DNA from: Gorsachius magnificus
Taxonomy: Eukaryota; Chordata; Aves; Pelecaniformes; Ardeidae
Assembly: GCA_034008185.1 (NCBI GenBank)
Contig: CM067109.1
Span: 60,876,801 to 60,940,800 of the forward strand
Length of the DNA: 64,000 bases
Direction of reading: 5' to 3'
The position numbers were made by a program, and so were the translations under genes. Below the pieces are notes generated by a model that did not search any database, was not told where the DNA came from, and saw only the letters and a list, made by a program, of their open reading frames with translations. How positions within the stretch are numbered: the first letter of the stretch is position 1; the number at the start of each line of letters is the position of its first letter. This document shows positions 47,834 to 60,481 of this stretch, piece by piece.

Positions 47834-50800
47834 GTTTTCTCCAGTAGTAGGAAATGCTAGGAATTTGATACTTCCTTCTAGTCCATAGTTCTTCATTCAG
47901 GGCTCACTTCAGACTAGAAGTGCCATGCCATATATTCAACATAGTGGCATTTGCTCAATAGAGAAGAAAATCATAGTATTGAATACAAGATGAAAAAATA
48001 AGATCATGTTTTGTTTACAAAGTGACAGCCAGGTCCATTTTGTAGGTACTAAGTGAAAGTTCATGATTTGAAAGGTGAAAAATGGAAAGACCTGAAGAAT
48101 TTGGAAGAAAAACCCACATACTTTTATCATAGAAATTGCAGTGTTCTGTACAGTGGAGTACAACTTCTAATAATCATTCAGATTTCAGATGAAAAGGTGG
48201 AAATAAAGAAAATAGCAGAAATAAACACTTTTGCAAAGTTTTCTTTTAAAATTACTGTGTATTCAATGTTATTTGACTACTCAAAAATTTATTGAAAGTT
48301 TCGGGGCCTGCTCAGCCATCCAGAACAGCTGAGGAGCTGTTGGAAAGCAAGTCTTTCCCCTGAGTGTATGGTCTACACGATGAGGAAACACTGAACAGAC
48401 GAAGTGTGGAAAGGAAACTATTTTGATGATGGCAATTATTAATGATGCCTGTGACTCTGTCAGGCATCCAAATACCACTATGATGGGCAATAAGTGGTTT
48501 AGAACAGCAGAAGTGTGAGGGGAGCACATTGGGATTTCTCAGGAAGGGTTCATGGGTTAGAAATTAAGAACAATCGGAAGAAAAGAGAAAACATAATTTA
48601 GGAGGCTTAGGAAATGGGGACTTTCTTCAAAGATACAGCAATATTTTCCAAAGAGCTAGTGCAGATCATATTTCCTTCTAACTTTTCATAATAACTGTCA
48701 TCCCTATATTTACTCCATCGCTACAGGAGCAAGAATTTCCCATTCTCTCTTCTCCTTCTTGCTCTCAGTATTACAGCCTGCCCTTTTCTCAGTTACCCAG
48801 GGGACAATAAAACATGAAATAAAGGAAAGAAGGGGAGGAAGATCAAGAGCTTGGACGAAGGGTACCAGATTCAAGCCATTTGTCTTACCCTATAACCTAC
48901 AGTATAAGAGAAAAATATACGAAAGGAAAAACTGAGTTGAGACATCCTGGATTTCTTCCTCCACTCATGTTGTGAAACATTTCTAGCACCTTATACAGTA
49001 TGCTTGGGTTGAACCTGGCTATTAAAATATGGGGTTAGGAAATTTAAAGTTGCTATGAAATTTAATGGTAAAATGAGTCCCATGAATAAAATGCACAGGC
49101 TATACCATTGTGAATAAGCATAAAACTAAACACGTACTCTATTCATCTCACCTCTTCTGTGATAGTAGGGGGTACATTACAAAAAAGTGCCTCACAGCAT
49201 GAGCAAGCAATTACTTCTTATGCAGTAAATACCCTCATATTGCAAACATAACATAGCGCTCTATCCAGAGATTACTGCTTTAGGCCTAGAGCTAACAAAG
49301 AAAAGAATTTTTGTTAAAAAAAAGTTACATCAATTTGTACTTGTTCCCTTTAATCATTAACTCTGCAGTAGACCCTAGTTGCTAGCTTGCTACAGATGAC
49401 TTGGTTGGAATAAAACTTACCATTTCTTCTTGATTTTTAAATTGTGGTACCAGTTCCATTATACAAAACATCTAGTGGAGTACAAACCCACTGTTTTCAG
49501 CCTTAAAGCTCTAGTACTGTAGCCTCAGTTTAAGCTTCTAAGTCTCATAAATGAATTAGCATAATAATGCAGATATATGCTAATTTGGGCTGAATCACAC
49601 TTTACAAGGCTCTTTAGAATAGCTTACTCCAAACTCAAATTTCTAAATAACAAAGATGCACAGGCTAGTAGATTTCTTTGTATACACTGTCACGTCTTTT
49701 AATTCTTACCCTGCTTGAGACATAAAGCCATATTTATAGTATTTTGAGTTTATTTATAAGAAATGAAACATTGACTGCTTCATGGAAGGAATGTACCACA
49801 GAATTATATTTGATTATAATTCACTTAGCTGTTACTTGATTCCCTAGTCTTCAAAAGGAGACTTATTTATATTATTCAGTGGTAAATTGTCAAGACAATC
49901 TTTGAGGATGTTAACTTATGAAAAAGTTATTCTAAGTCTTTTAGTTTCTTAGTTAAGATGACAAAGAGCAGAGTAAAAAGTGTATGAAAACTAAGGTGTG
50001 GAAGAGTATTGGTAACCAATTGCACAATAAACTTCGAAGAACAACATATAAAAATTATTTTTTGAAAACTGGCTTTATGAAGAAAATTGTATACACAGGG
50101 TAGTTATCCTTCCCACATTTGATATATTCTTACTCAGAAAAGAACTGATCATTATTCATGACCTTAATAAAAAATAATTGCATTTTTCAAATTCTTGACA
50201 ATACTGGCTTCCATCTTCCTGCAGTCTCTCTTCTTTTCTCCTTCAGCTAGACTGAAGCACAGAGGATTGCTTGTTATTATGTTACATATAGATCATTTAC
50301 AGGAGTAATATGGGTGTACTCTGAAAGCACAGGGCTGAGAATCCTGGCATCAAAGTCTTGTTCCCTCTTCCTGTCCATGCAGCCTTTGGTAAATCACTTG
50401 TTTCGCTTTGTCTCAGTATTCACCCTCATGTAAAGTAAACAGTAATGCAGCACTCCCTCTGAACAGGACACTGCAAAGCATCAAATCCTTTGTCAGTGAA
50501 TACCACAGAAATGTCAGTGAAAAAAACTCTCATGAAAGTATTTGGCCAGACCTGCTACACCAGGAATATGCAAAGGTAATTTTAAAAAACCAGAAAGACT
50601 GTATCTGATTGGACATTACAATTATTTGAATCAAAACATATAAAAAGACTTCATACTGGAGTTAACATCTGAAATGCAATAAAACAAAAAAAATCAAAAA
50701 GGCCCAAATGCAGCTTATTTTGACTTATGGTTTGCATTTTTCAAATGAGAACACTCTATTCTCATTTGAAAGAATTAGAGCCAGCTTTCAGGAGCTTCAA

Positions 50801-53009
50801 ATGGAAAACCCAAATCCCTCATACAACCTGATTTAGTACTGACTTGAACGGTATTAACAAATGTAGGGGGTTTTATTGATAGAAGAAGGCCTCATAGAGA
50901 GCCCCTGATAGAGACAGATGGCTCTGCATGCATGATTATAAATAAATAGAACTGTAAAAACAAACCAGAATAGTTTTTTGAGATGCATTTTTTTATTTAC
51001 TTTATGATCATAGATTGGCAGCAATGTTGAGTCATATCACTATGCTGTTACTTATTGATTTCTGAGTTATTACAGTTTTCAACACCTTAAAAAGGCAAAT
51101 AATTGTTTGCTGAAAGCATTTTTGTGAATAAGCACAAAGTAATGGATGTTATATGTGTGTATAGACACAGTAGCATGGCGTGCTACTGGCAGAATGCTGT
51201 GCAAAACTTTATTAAGATTATTTTTAAAAGATGCTTTCTTTACTTCCTATTTCACCATTAAGTCATTATCAGGAAATAAATATTTTCAAATTAAATGATA
51301 TGAGCATGCAGAACCATGCATAACAATTGACAACATGCAGCTCTTCAAATAATACCACTTCCGCTAAATAACAGAAGTACTTTAAGTAGAATTTTACATA
51401 CTTAACAAACAGCAAATACTCTGTTTTAAAATTTTAAAAGGTTCTGTTGCTTTCTGTATTTCAAACAATTCAGCAGGAACTGAGTCTGGTACCTCACAGA
51501 GCAAGTGCACATGTAACATATATCTAGATAATCTAAGTTACTGGAAAGAAAATCTTCAGATGCCTTTTAACTTATCTATTAATTTTTAATGCATAATTTT
51601 GTAACTACCTAAGTAACAAAATCATGCTCCTTCTGATTGTTTCTGGTAGCAAGTATTTTGTAATCCACTGAAACAGTTCTTGGGCAAATACAGAAAAGCA
51701 TGCAGCATTGCTGAAGGACTATGAGGATTCTGCCTGACATCTATGCTATAGATCTCACAAGATGCAGTGCATTTTGTGGCTACTGTTGCTACACTAAGAA
51801 AGCCACAGCAAGCAGTTCGAACTTGGTTGGTTTGCTGAGCATACATAGCTATTATGAAGCATTATTTAGAAATGAGCACAGACAAAATTGTGAATCCACG
51901 GGAATTCTGAAACTATGACCAGTGCTGTGAATACACATGCTTCATGGGTTTCTGAAGTGCAGAATATCCCACAATCTCTAAAGATAATTACGTAATTGCT
52001 ATTTTCATGAAGTGCATCACATTACCTAAGAAATGGTTCATTGAATTAATCTCTTTCCTTAGTAATTTTTTTAAAAATATTCCAAAATCTATCTGCTTAA
52101 TTAAAGCAATTTTGGCTTTTCAGTATCTTTTTACTATTTAAAGACAGATATTTTATCTGTCTTCAAAGGATGAGTTCCCTAGAATAATGTTCAGACACTT
52201 ACAGTCTCAGGATAGCAGTATTCATGGGCTTTTATATTTTTAGTTTTGTAAAAGTCTGTTCAAATTTCTTCAAAGAATAATGTCTTTCACTATGATAAAA
52301 CTTCAATTATTCTTCCTGTGTGACAGAAAACGTCTGAATTACTCCCAGTGAAATGAACAAAACCAGCCCCTATGACATCAGTAGAATTGGGGATTACATT
52401 TCATTATAAAATAAAATTTTATTTATTTAGTTATTCAGTAAATACAACATTACTGAATACAAAATAAAAGGTCAAAGAATAAATCCATTAAGAATTTATA
52501 CTCTGCAATAAACAAATACAGTTCTATATTTATATGCAGTGCAAGGAAAGGCAAATTTCTTAGTATCAGTAAAGCCTTTGGCCAACCATTTTACTTGTAC
52601 ATAACACAGAATTTACACTAATGTGTTTCTAAAATGTTTCACAGGTTTTCAGGACCACAGAGATACAACACAGACATTCTCTATAGTTAGAGCAATTTAA
52701 CTTCTAGTCCAAACACAGTATTTCTTGCCTGCATCTAAAAATATATTTGTGTAATATCCAAAATTTATTATTCCTCCTTGTTATAATATGCTTAAATGGA
52801 AAAAACACAGTTTCACTGTGAGGCTATTTTAGTATAGCATATACAATGGTCCAAGCCTAAAAGAAAGCCACAATGTTTGAGACATAGGTATAGATTTTCA
52901 AGTGCTGTTCTTTGAATGGGTAACATTTATTGTCTTTGTTAGAAAACTTAACAAGTCACATTGCTCCAAAGAAATTACTGACTGCACATGAAATGTAAAA
53001 ATTATTTAG
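47834..53009. other. AT-rich DNA, no supported gene
   Basis: 5.2 kb of AT-rich, single-copy-looking sequence. No open frame above about 80 codons, no LTR and no CR1. Confidence 0.6.
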
Positions 53010-53563
53010 TGTCCTGGTTTTGGCTGGGATAGAATTAATTTTCTTCCTAGTAGCTGGCGTAGTGCTTCTGTTTTGGATTTAGGATGACAAGAAAGTTGAT
53101 AGCAAACATGTTTTAGTTGTTGCTGAGCAGTGCTGACACTGATCAAGACTTTTCAGCTTCCCCTGCTCTGCCAAGGGCACAAGAAGCTGGGAGGGGCACA
53201 GTGAGGACAGCTGACCCCAACTGGCCAAAGGGGTATTGCAGACCATACAACGTCATGCTCAGGGGTTATTTGGTACAGGGATCACTGCTTGGGACGGGTT
53301 GGGCATCAGTCAGCAGGTGGTGAGCAATTGCATTATGCATCACTTGTTTTGTATATTCTGTATATTCTATTATTATTATTATTATTATTATTATTAGTGT
53401 TGTTGTTGTTATTTTCCTCTGCTGTTTTATTAAGCTGTCTTTATCTCAACTCACAGGTTTTACTTTTTTTTTTTTCTCATTCTCTCCCCCATCCCACTGA
53501 GGTATGGGGGAGTGAGCAAGCGGCTGTGTGGTGTTCAGCTGCCTGCCAGGTAACACAAGAACA
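53010..53563 (+). mobile_element. Solo LTR (ERV-related)
   Basis: About 554 bases from TGTCCTGGTTTTGGCTGGGA to a diverged end (CAGGTAACACAAGAACA). Same type as the LTRs at 39,146 and 44,282. TTAG occurs on both sides (53,006-53,009 and 53,564-53,567), consistent with a target duplication. An (ATT)9 array (53,369-53,396) continues into (GTT)n. The TATA box is lost. Confidence 0.9.
53369..53413. repeat. (ATT)n / (GTT)n microsatellite in the LTR
   Basis: About nine ATT units followed by GTT units, inside the solo LTR. Confidence 0.85.
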
Positions 53564-54345
53564 TTAGGACAGTAGAAAACATTATATTTTTTTAGGTCTC
53601 AATAACTCCACCTGATGATAGAATGCCTCTGTTTGAAAATCTTCCTACAGTATATTGTTGCACAGATCATTTACAGAAACTTTCCTGGTTGACAGAAATT
53701 ACCTGCAAAGAACTGGAAACCCCTTTTATTCCCTTTCTCCATGATTTTAAAAGTATCCCACTTACTAAATATTGCGTCTCAATTTCTAAGATAGCTTTTC
53801 CGGATTTTCTCAGGAATAATGTGAAAGAAATAGGAATGCAGATAAACAGTCAAAATCCCTATCTTTGCTATATCAAACGAGTCACTTAGCTTCTCTCAGT
53901 ATTGGACAAAACCTGAACCTGGTTTCTCTTACACTAATTTTACATCACATTTTTGACACTTTACTTCACAGTTCATCCCAGAGGAGGAAAATCACGCTTG
54001 GGCCTTATGTCTGTACACAGACTACACAGAGCACTGTGCACAGCGCTGCTTATTTCAGAGCATATATTGAGTAGGAGATGCATATTATTTTTTGTTCATT
54101 GTAAGGATGAGCTCACTAACATAATTAAAATAAAAGATTTTTATTATTACTACTTATTTGCTCCAGGACTTAAATACTCTTAAGTATTCCATGATGGAAT
54201 TTAACAGAAAAGCCTTGTTAGAGAGAGGGAAAATGTCTCAGGTTTTAGTTTTTATGATAAGTACTTCACTGACTTGTCCACTGTGGAAATGAGTTCATCC
54301 AACAGGACTGAAAATGAAAGCTTGACATGCAGATCAGGTAACCAG
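53564..54345. other. AT-rich spacer, nothing identified
   Basis: Only short unrecognised frames (88 codons or less). Confidence 0.6.
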
Positions 54346-54819
54346 TAACATTAATGACATAGACAGTGAGATCGAGTGTACCCTCAGCAAGTTTGCAGAT
54401 GACACCAATCTGAGTGGTGCAGTTGAAACACCAGAAGGACAGGATGTCATCCAAAGAAACCTGGACAAGCTGGAGAGGTGGGCCTGTGTGAACCTCATGA
54501 GGTTCAACAAGGCCAAGTGCAATCTTTATAGTAGGGCCAGCTGTGTCAGGACAGGGGGTAATGGTTTTAAACTAAAACAGGGTAGGTTTAGACTGGATAT
54601 AAGGAAGAAATTCTTTATAAAGAGGGTAGTGAAACACTGGAATGGGTTGCCCAGAGAGGTAGTGGAGGCCCCATCCCTGGAAACATTCAAGGCCAGGTTG
54701 GATGGGGCTCTGAGCAACCTGATCTAGTTAGTGGTGTCCCTGCTCACTGCAGGGGGGTTGGGCCAGGTGACCTCTAAAGGTCTCTTCCAACCCAAAACAT
54801 TCTATGATTCTATGATTAA
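54346..54819 (+). mobile_element. CR1 LINE with internal deletion
   Basis: Forward CR1 of the same subfamily as the 29.7-kb copy. It begins in the RT palm ([25 protein letters not shown] near 54,390), passes [11 protein letters not shown], then jumps at about 54,523 to [20 protein letters not shown] and runs to the octamer end (ATTCTATGATTCTATGATT). Compared with the 29.7-kb copy, about 470 bases are missing. A few bases could be assigned to either side of the join, so microhomology is possible. The join keeps the C-terminal frame open (54,488-54,727). Confidence 0.93.
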
Positions 54820-57122
54820 CTGAGTTTCACCTCTTCAAATACAGGCACTCAACCCTTTGGTGCTTTTTATAAATAAATGCTTTATGGGAATGGTGTAACA
54901 TTTTTCTCCTTACCTTACATTAAAACTACTCTGTGATCCTAAATGAACAGCTGTCCCCTCTCTTTCCCCCTTTCCTTGCTTACTCCTTCATTTCTCCCTC
55001 TTGCAACACCTCTGCAGGCCAGCAACGCTAAACATATTGCTTAAAGAAGAGGAGAAAAAGAAACATCAAGAAGGGCAAATACCTTACATTGGAGAATCAG
55101 TCTGTGTGTTCATTTAAAGAAAATGGCAGAAACAAGGGTTCAGCACGAATGTCATCAAATTTAAAAGGGGGAAAAAGGCTGTCTGAAGTCAAGTATGATT
55201 ACCTGTGCTGCATGAGGAACATATCGGTATCAGCAAGACATCCTTACACCAGACAGAAGGAATGGGTCTGAAACCAACTGTGTGTGCAGACAGAAATTGC
55301 TGCTGGAAAGACAGGCATTGAGCATACCATACAGCACCACCACCTTGTGACCTAGGAGCTCAGTGACTCCTCTTAAACTGTCCAGACTTCTAGATTCTAA
55401 AGTCATTAGAGAAAAAAATTGAAGTGTTCCTTAGAGGCAGACTCCAGCCTCCCTCTGTGCTAACTTAGTGCTAAGGAGTCCTATCACCATTTTCCTCACT
55501 GAAGTACAATTGAAGTTGAAAGTGTCTCCGTTCTGAATAGGGTGAAACTTCAATATTTGTAATGTTTATTCAGGTGGCAGGCAAGAAAGGCTCAAGTTCC
55601 TTTGAATTTCCCGGTTATAAAAGAAAAAAACTGAGCTTTCCTCAGCTCCTTAAAAGAAGGTTATAGGCAGCTGTCTTTAGGAATGGGATGTACAAACTGT
55701 GTCTTTAATGGATGTGAGTTTCTCATAGCTGCCTGTCATGGAGACATACCCCTTTGCATTGCATGTGGTTAGTAACAGATATTCCAAACATCTTAATTTT
55801 TAAGCTTTTAGCCTAGGGGGATGCCTATCCCACTGGTTGGTAAACTCATAATTTTTTGATCCCAGATGGATCTTTCATGCAGAGAGTAAGCAGTGCAGCT
55901 CTGTAATTTAAGATTCTGTTTAAGGCAAGAGAATCCCATGTCCTTTGTTGGGTCTGGTTTACAGTTTCTCTGTGCATTTTGGGTATCTGCAGAATGGGAT
56001 GTCTCACATAGGCTGAGTTGAGAATGCTTTAAATAAATTGTGGCAAATGCTTCAGATGGTGCAATTTAAATGTTAACATTCTGGGTCCTATACAATACCC
56101 AAGTAGTTACAAACATACGCTAGGAAAGAACTGAGTCAATGTGCAGTGCTGGACAAGATGCCTGGATGCTTCACATCTCAGAAAGCACAGCTGGGGAATC
56201 CAGCAACATCTTCACTATTTTTCAGTAAGAAAGCAAGGGAATAATGATGTGCATGGAAAAAGTCAAGAATCTGTTGAATATTAATTTCTTTTAGTTACAA
56301 CAGCTAAGTGAATATTGCTTCAGATCCTAAATAAATACCAAAACATAAAAGAAAAGTTGAAAAAACCCAAAATAAAACATGAAATTGCACATGAGGTAAA
56401 ACTATCAAAACAAAAGTATCACCCTGGGCACCATTCGTTACAAAAATCTACTGGATTCTACTTCTGAAATAATTTTGAATGAGAATTTAAATACATCTTT
56501 ACTATTTCCTTATAGAAAGGCTTTCACACTTGCCTGTTTTAAATTCCAAAGTCCCATGACAGAAAGTGAGCAAGATTAATTATATATAAATTCTGATTCT
56601 TCATTACAAAAAATTCATTTGAAATAGAAATTGACCTATTCCTCTGAAGTTTTGTTGTTATAAAAAATCCTTTACTTCTCCTTATTTTTCAGCTCTGGGG
56701 GTAGAACAGGACGTTGTTGCTGTCAGTTCAAATTCTGCTGTAACTTCCACCATCACAACACCATATAGACGCCTTGAAATTGCAGAAACAAAGCCACTAC
56801 AGACTTGTGCTCTGCTCTGTACCATGTGTTGTAATGGGTGAGTAAACAGCTTTGCAAACCTTCAGTATATGCAGACCCTGCCAATATGGCATTTCCGTTT
56901 GTAAAAATCATGTGCGTTTTAATGCTTTCTCTACTATGATTTCTATGCAGTAATAATACCTAATGTTGCATATGCAGAAGCGTAAGATCCATTACTGCAG
57001 AATTAAATGACTGAAGGCTTTCATATTTTATGTTGCAACTCAAGTCCAACTTAAAGGCCACCCAAAGGCATTTTACATCACACAGGTTTTTGGTGTGCTG
57101 AGTGGAATATATCAGTATTTTC
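54820..57122. other. AT-rich DNA; one weak candidate exon inside
   Basis: No repeat or recognised gene. The splice-bounded open segment 56,693-56,837 is described separately. Confidence 0.55.
56693..56837 (+). other. Candidate exon 1 of an unrecognised transcript
   Basis: 145 bases between CTTCTCCTTATTTTTCAG and a strong donor (ATGG/GTGAGT). Only one phase is open, over 47 codons (contains VEQDVVAVSSNSAV and a C-x3-C-x2-CC cluster). It ends with two bases of a codon, which the next candidate (60,165) completes in frame. I do not recognise the peptide. A non-coding transcript or chance are real alternatives. Confidence 0.25.
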
Positions 57123-58862
57123 ACCAAATCATGGAACGATAGAACCACGAGGTGGCTGAGCCTGGTTGATATCTCTGGATATTGGCCTGTCCCATGTCTG
57201 CCCAGGCAGGGTCAGCTACAGCAGGAAGCTCAGTAGGTTGATCAGGGCCATGACCAGGCTGGTTTCAGTATCTCCAGGGAGAGAGACTCCACAGACTCTC
57301 TGGGCAATCTGTGCCAGGGTCTGATCACACTCACAATAGAAATGTTGGGGTTTGGTTTTTTTTTTCTTATATTTAAATGGAATTTCCAGTATTTCAATTT
57401 GTGCCCATTGCCCTCTGTCCTGCAGCTGGGCACCACCGAGAAGAGCCTGCCTCTGTCTTCTTTCTGCCACCTCCCCCCCATCCCCATATGATATTAACAA
57501 TCACTCGTAAAGTCCCTCTGACCCTTCTCCAAGTTAAAAACTCTGATTAATGCAGCCCAGGAGGCTGTTGGCCTCCTTTGCCTCAAGGCTACATGACTGG
57601 CTTATGGTCAACATGGTGTCCACCAGGATCGCCAGGGCATTTTCTGGGGTATTGCTTTCTAGCCGGTCAGCTCCAGCACGTGCTCTTGCATGGGCTCATT
57701 CTTTCTCAGAAGAATCTCTTGCCACCTTCCTTCTGTTGAGTTTCTTGAAGTTACTGTTGGCCCATTCCTTCAGCCTGTCCAGGTCTCTCTCTGGATGGCA
57801 GCAGATCTACCCCGTTTATCAACCACTTCTCCCAATTTTGTATCACCTGCAAACCTGCTAAGAGTGCACTCTGGCCCAACATCTGGGTCATTCAGGAAGA
57901 TATTAAATACTGTTGGCCCCAGTATCCACCCCTGGGGTACTCCACTGCATACTAGCCTCCAGCTGGACTTTTGGCGCTGATCACAATCCTTTGAGCCCAG
58001 CAATTTAGTAGTTTTCATTTCATCTCACTTACCAATTATCTAGGATGTACTTCATCAGCTTGTAAATGAGAGACAGTGTGCAAAGCCTTACTAAAGTTGA
58101 CCTAATGACATCCGTTATTCTCCCCTTATCCACTGAGCTGGTTGTTTCATCACAGAAGGCTATCATGTGGTCAGGCATGACTTCCCTCTTTGTAAATCCA
58201 TGCCTACTCCCTGTCACCTTCTTAACCTGCATGTCTTAGGAAATGGTTTCCAGGATTATTTGTTCTGTCACCTTTTCAGGGACTGGGGTGAGGCTGACCT
58301 GCCTCTAGTTTTCCAGATCCTCCTTCTTGGACTTCTTCAAGATAGGAATGATATTTGCTATCGCAGTTGCTACGACCCCTCAAAGATAACTGGGAGTAGC
58401 TTCACAGTTATGTGGGCCATCTCCCTTGGCACTTACAGGTGCATCCCATTGGGCCCAATGAGCCTGACTGTATCCAGTTTGTTAAAATGTTTTCTAACCT
58501 GATCCTCCTCCAGTGAGTGTAAATATTCCTTGCTCTGGACTTTCACAGCAGTATCAGGGTCTGAGGGGTTCCTGGAAGCTGGTGTAAAATAAAGACCAAT
58601 GTGAAGAAGGCATTGAGTACCTTGTCCTTCTCAGGGACCCCCCAGGGCCCCTGCCCTATTCAGTAGCAAGTCCAATATTTCTTAATTTTCCTTTTGCAGC
58701 TGATGTACTTGTAGAAACCTTTCTTATTGTCCTTCACCTCCCTCACTAGATCGAACTCCATGTGGGATTTGGCTTTCCTAGGCCCATCCCTGCATGCCCA
58801 GAAGGTGTGTTTACATTCCTCCTGGGTCACCTGTCCCTGTTTCTTCAATTTCTGTCCTTTTT
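57123..58862 (-). mobile_element. Old CR1 LINE copy, 5'-truncated
   Basis: 1.7 kb of reversed, diverged CR1. Minus-strand traces: KKGFYKYIS-type motif (58,660-58,848, DNKKGFYKYISCKRK), GVPQGWILGPTVFNIFLNDP, then FAGDTKLG (57,840-57,853), where the catalytic FADD has become FAGD. Several stops and frameshifts. The 3' end starts at AATCATGGAACGATAGAACC. Older and more decayed than the 29.7-kb copy. Confidence 0.92.
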
Positions 58863-60164
58863 ATCAGGAATCTATTTGTGCAAACAAACCACATCACTGC
58901 TAGCATATATCACAAAAGTCACACTCATGCTTCATTTCTCTAAGGGAACACATCAGGTTCACACCAAGTAACTTTTATGCTGTTGTTCCTGCCATGTTTA
59001 CTGTGTCACTACTATTCTTCACACAATTCATGAAAACTCACTGAATTATTTAATCTTCAGAAATATAATTTTAGTTATTTGTAGCTGCTGATTTAAAACT
59101 GTTTAGAGAATATGTTCATGTTAATAGGCCTTCTTATTAACACTTATTTTCTCAGGCAAGTTTTCTAAGTCCAGAAGATTCAGTTCAAGAGGGCTGTATT
59201 TTTTTAACCATGATTACCAAAACATTTGAACATCTATTTTTGGTGATAACTGCTCAAATACTTTGTTGAATCACTTTGACAAAATTCTGGGTAAGACATA
59301 GCTATGTTTATTTTTTTGTAATTCCATTAACTTCCTTGATTTGCAAAGCTGGGAAGTAGCATCCAGAAGAGACCTAACTCTAAGCAATAAAGCATACTCT
59401 GCAATATCTCTGCCACTTGCATAAGAGTTTCCCAAGTCATAAGATAGGGCTGTAACACAGAGCATGTGAAAACAGAATGAGGTAAATATACAGTTGAGTT
59501 GTATAATAAAAAACTAAGAAAAAGAGGAAATTATCTCTCAGTGGAGTTTCCTACTTTGGTCTGTGGTAACAATTCAGCTTATTTCAAATTCTGGGAAAGG
59601 TTTAGGGGGCCTGGGTTTTGAAAGAAGCCCAACCCAAATTTTCAGTGCTTTGTCTATATCATTATTCATAGAGATGGTGTTTATACAGCTTACTAGTCTT
59701 TGAAGCTGATTAGTTGTAAACTGAAATAGGTTTGTACATGGGTACAACTGAGTGGAGATGAAGATTGCGTTCCCATTGTTCAATAATCATATATGCTGAA
59801 ACAAAGTATTGTAACACTCCCAGAATTTTTTATCAGCAATTCACAACTCCTAATTTTGAAACTGGATGCCATTCTAATTTAATTAATGCCAGCCTACTCA
59901 CAGTTCTATTTATCGTGCCCTATTCCATCACATGATGATTGCCTTTACCTATACTCATTAGAGTTGCAAAAGCTAACACAGCACTGGGAAAACAGCCAAC
60001 CCTTATCCCCGTAGCATGCTATGATATTATTTAGCTTGTTTCATTTGCCTGCCATTTCCTTCATAGAATGGGCAGCTAGATGATCCTGTTTTATGCACAC
60101 TTCCCCAATAAATCAAATGTTATACAGTCCTCATAAACTTACTGCCCTACATATGAAATTGTAG

Positions 60165-60270
60165 GTATCGGAAGAAAGCAAGCTGTCAGATTTGCCTGAT
60201 TCCTGCGTGCACTACATCAAGGCAAGGAAAATTTCCAGAGGAAAGACTGCACACAGAATACTTTGTAAAG
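60165..60270 (+). other. Candidate exon 2 of an unrecognised transcript
   Basis: 106 bases between GAAATTGTAG (weak pyrimidine tract) and AAAG/GTAATG. Taking the two bases left by 56,693-56,837, the frame is open for the whole segment (YRKKASCQICLIPAC, then HTEYFVK). It has a C-x2-C-x4-C pattern. No family recognised. It ends on a codon boundary. Confidence 0.22.
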
Positions 60271-60400
60271 GTAATGCATCCTTGGGCTTTCTCTCCTAAT
60301 ATAGTCAATGAACATTGCCAGTCATTCACTCTGATAGTTGCAGAAATCATGGCTTAGGGAAGAGCATGTTGCCTCACTCTCTCTTTTTGTTTCTGGTCAG

Positions 60401-60481
60401 GCCACTCTCTCCAATGAAGGAAAAACAAATTCCCAACAGTGCCGAGGCATGAATAGAGGTATTGTTCTCACAGGGGCCTGA
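60401..60481 (+). other. Candidate terminal coding exon
   Basis: Preceded by a good acceptor (CTCTCTTTTTGTTTCTGGTCAG). In phase with 60,165-60,270 it is open for 26 codons (ATLSNEGKTNSQQC...) to TGA at 60,479-60,481. AATAAA follows at 60,675. Together with 56,693 and 60,165 it would give about 109 codons of Cys-containing peptide. There is no independent support. Confidence 0.2.
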
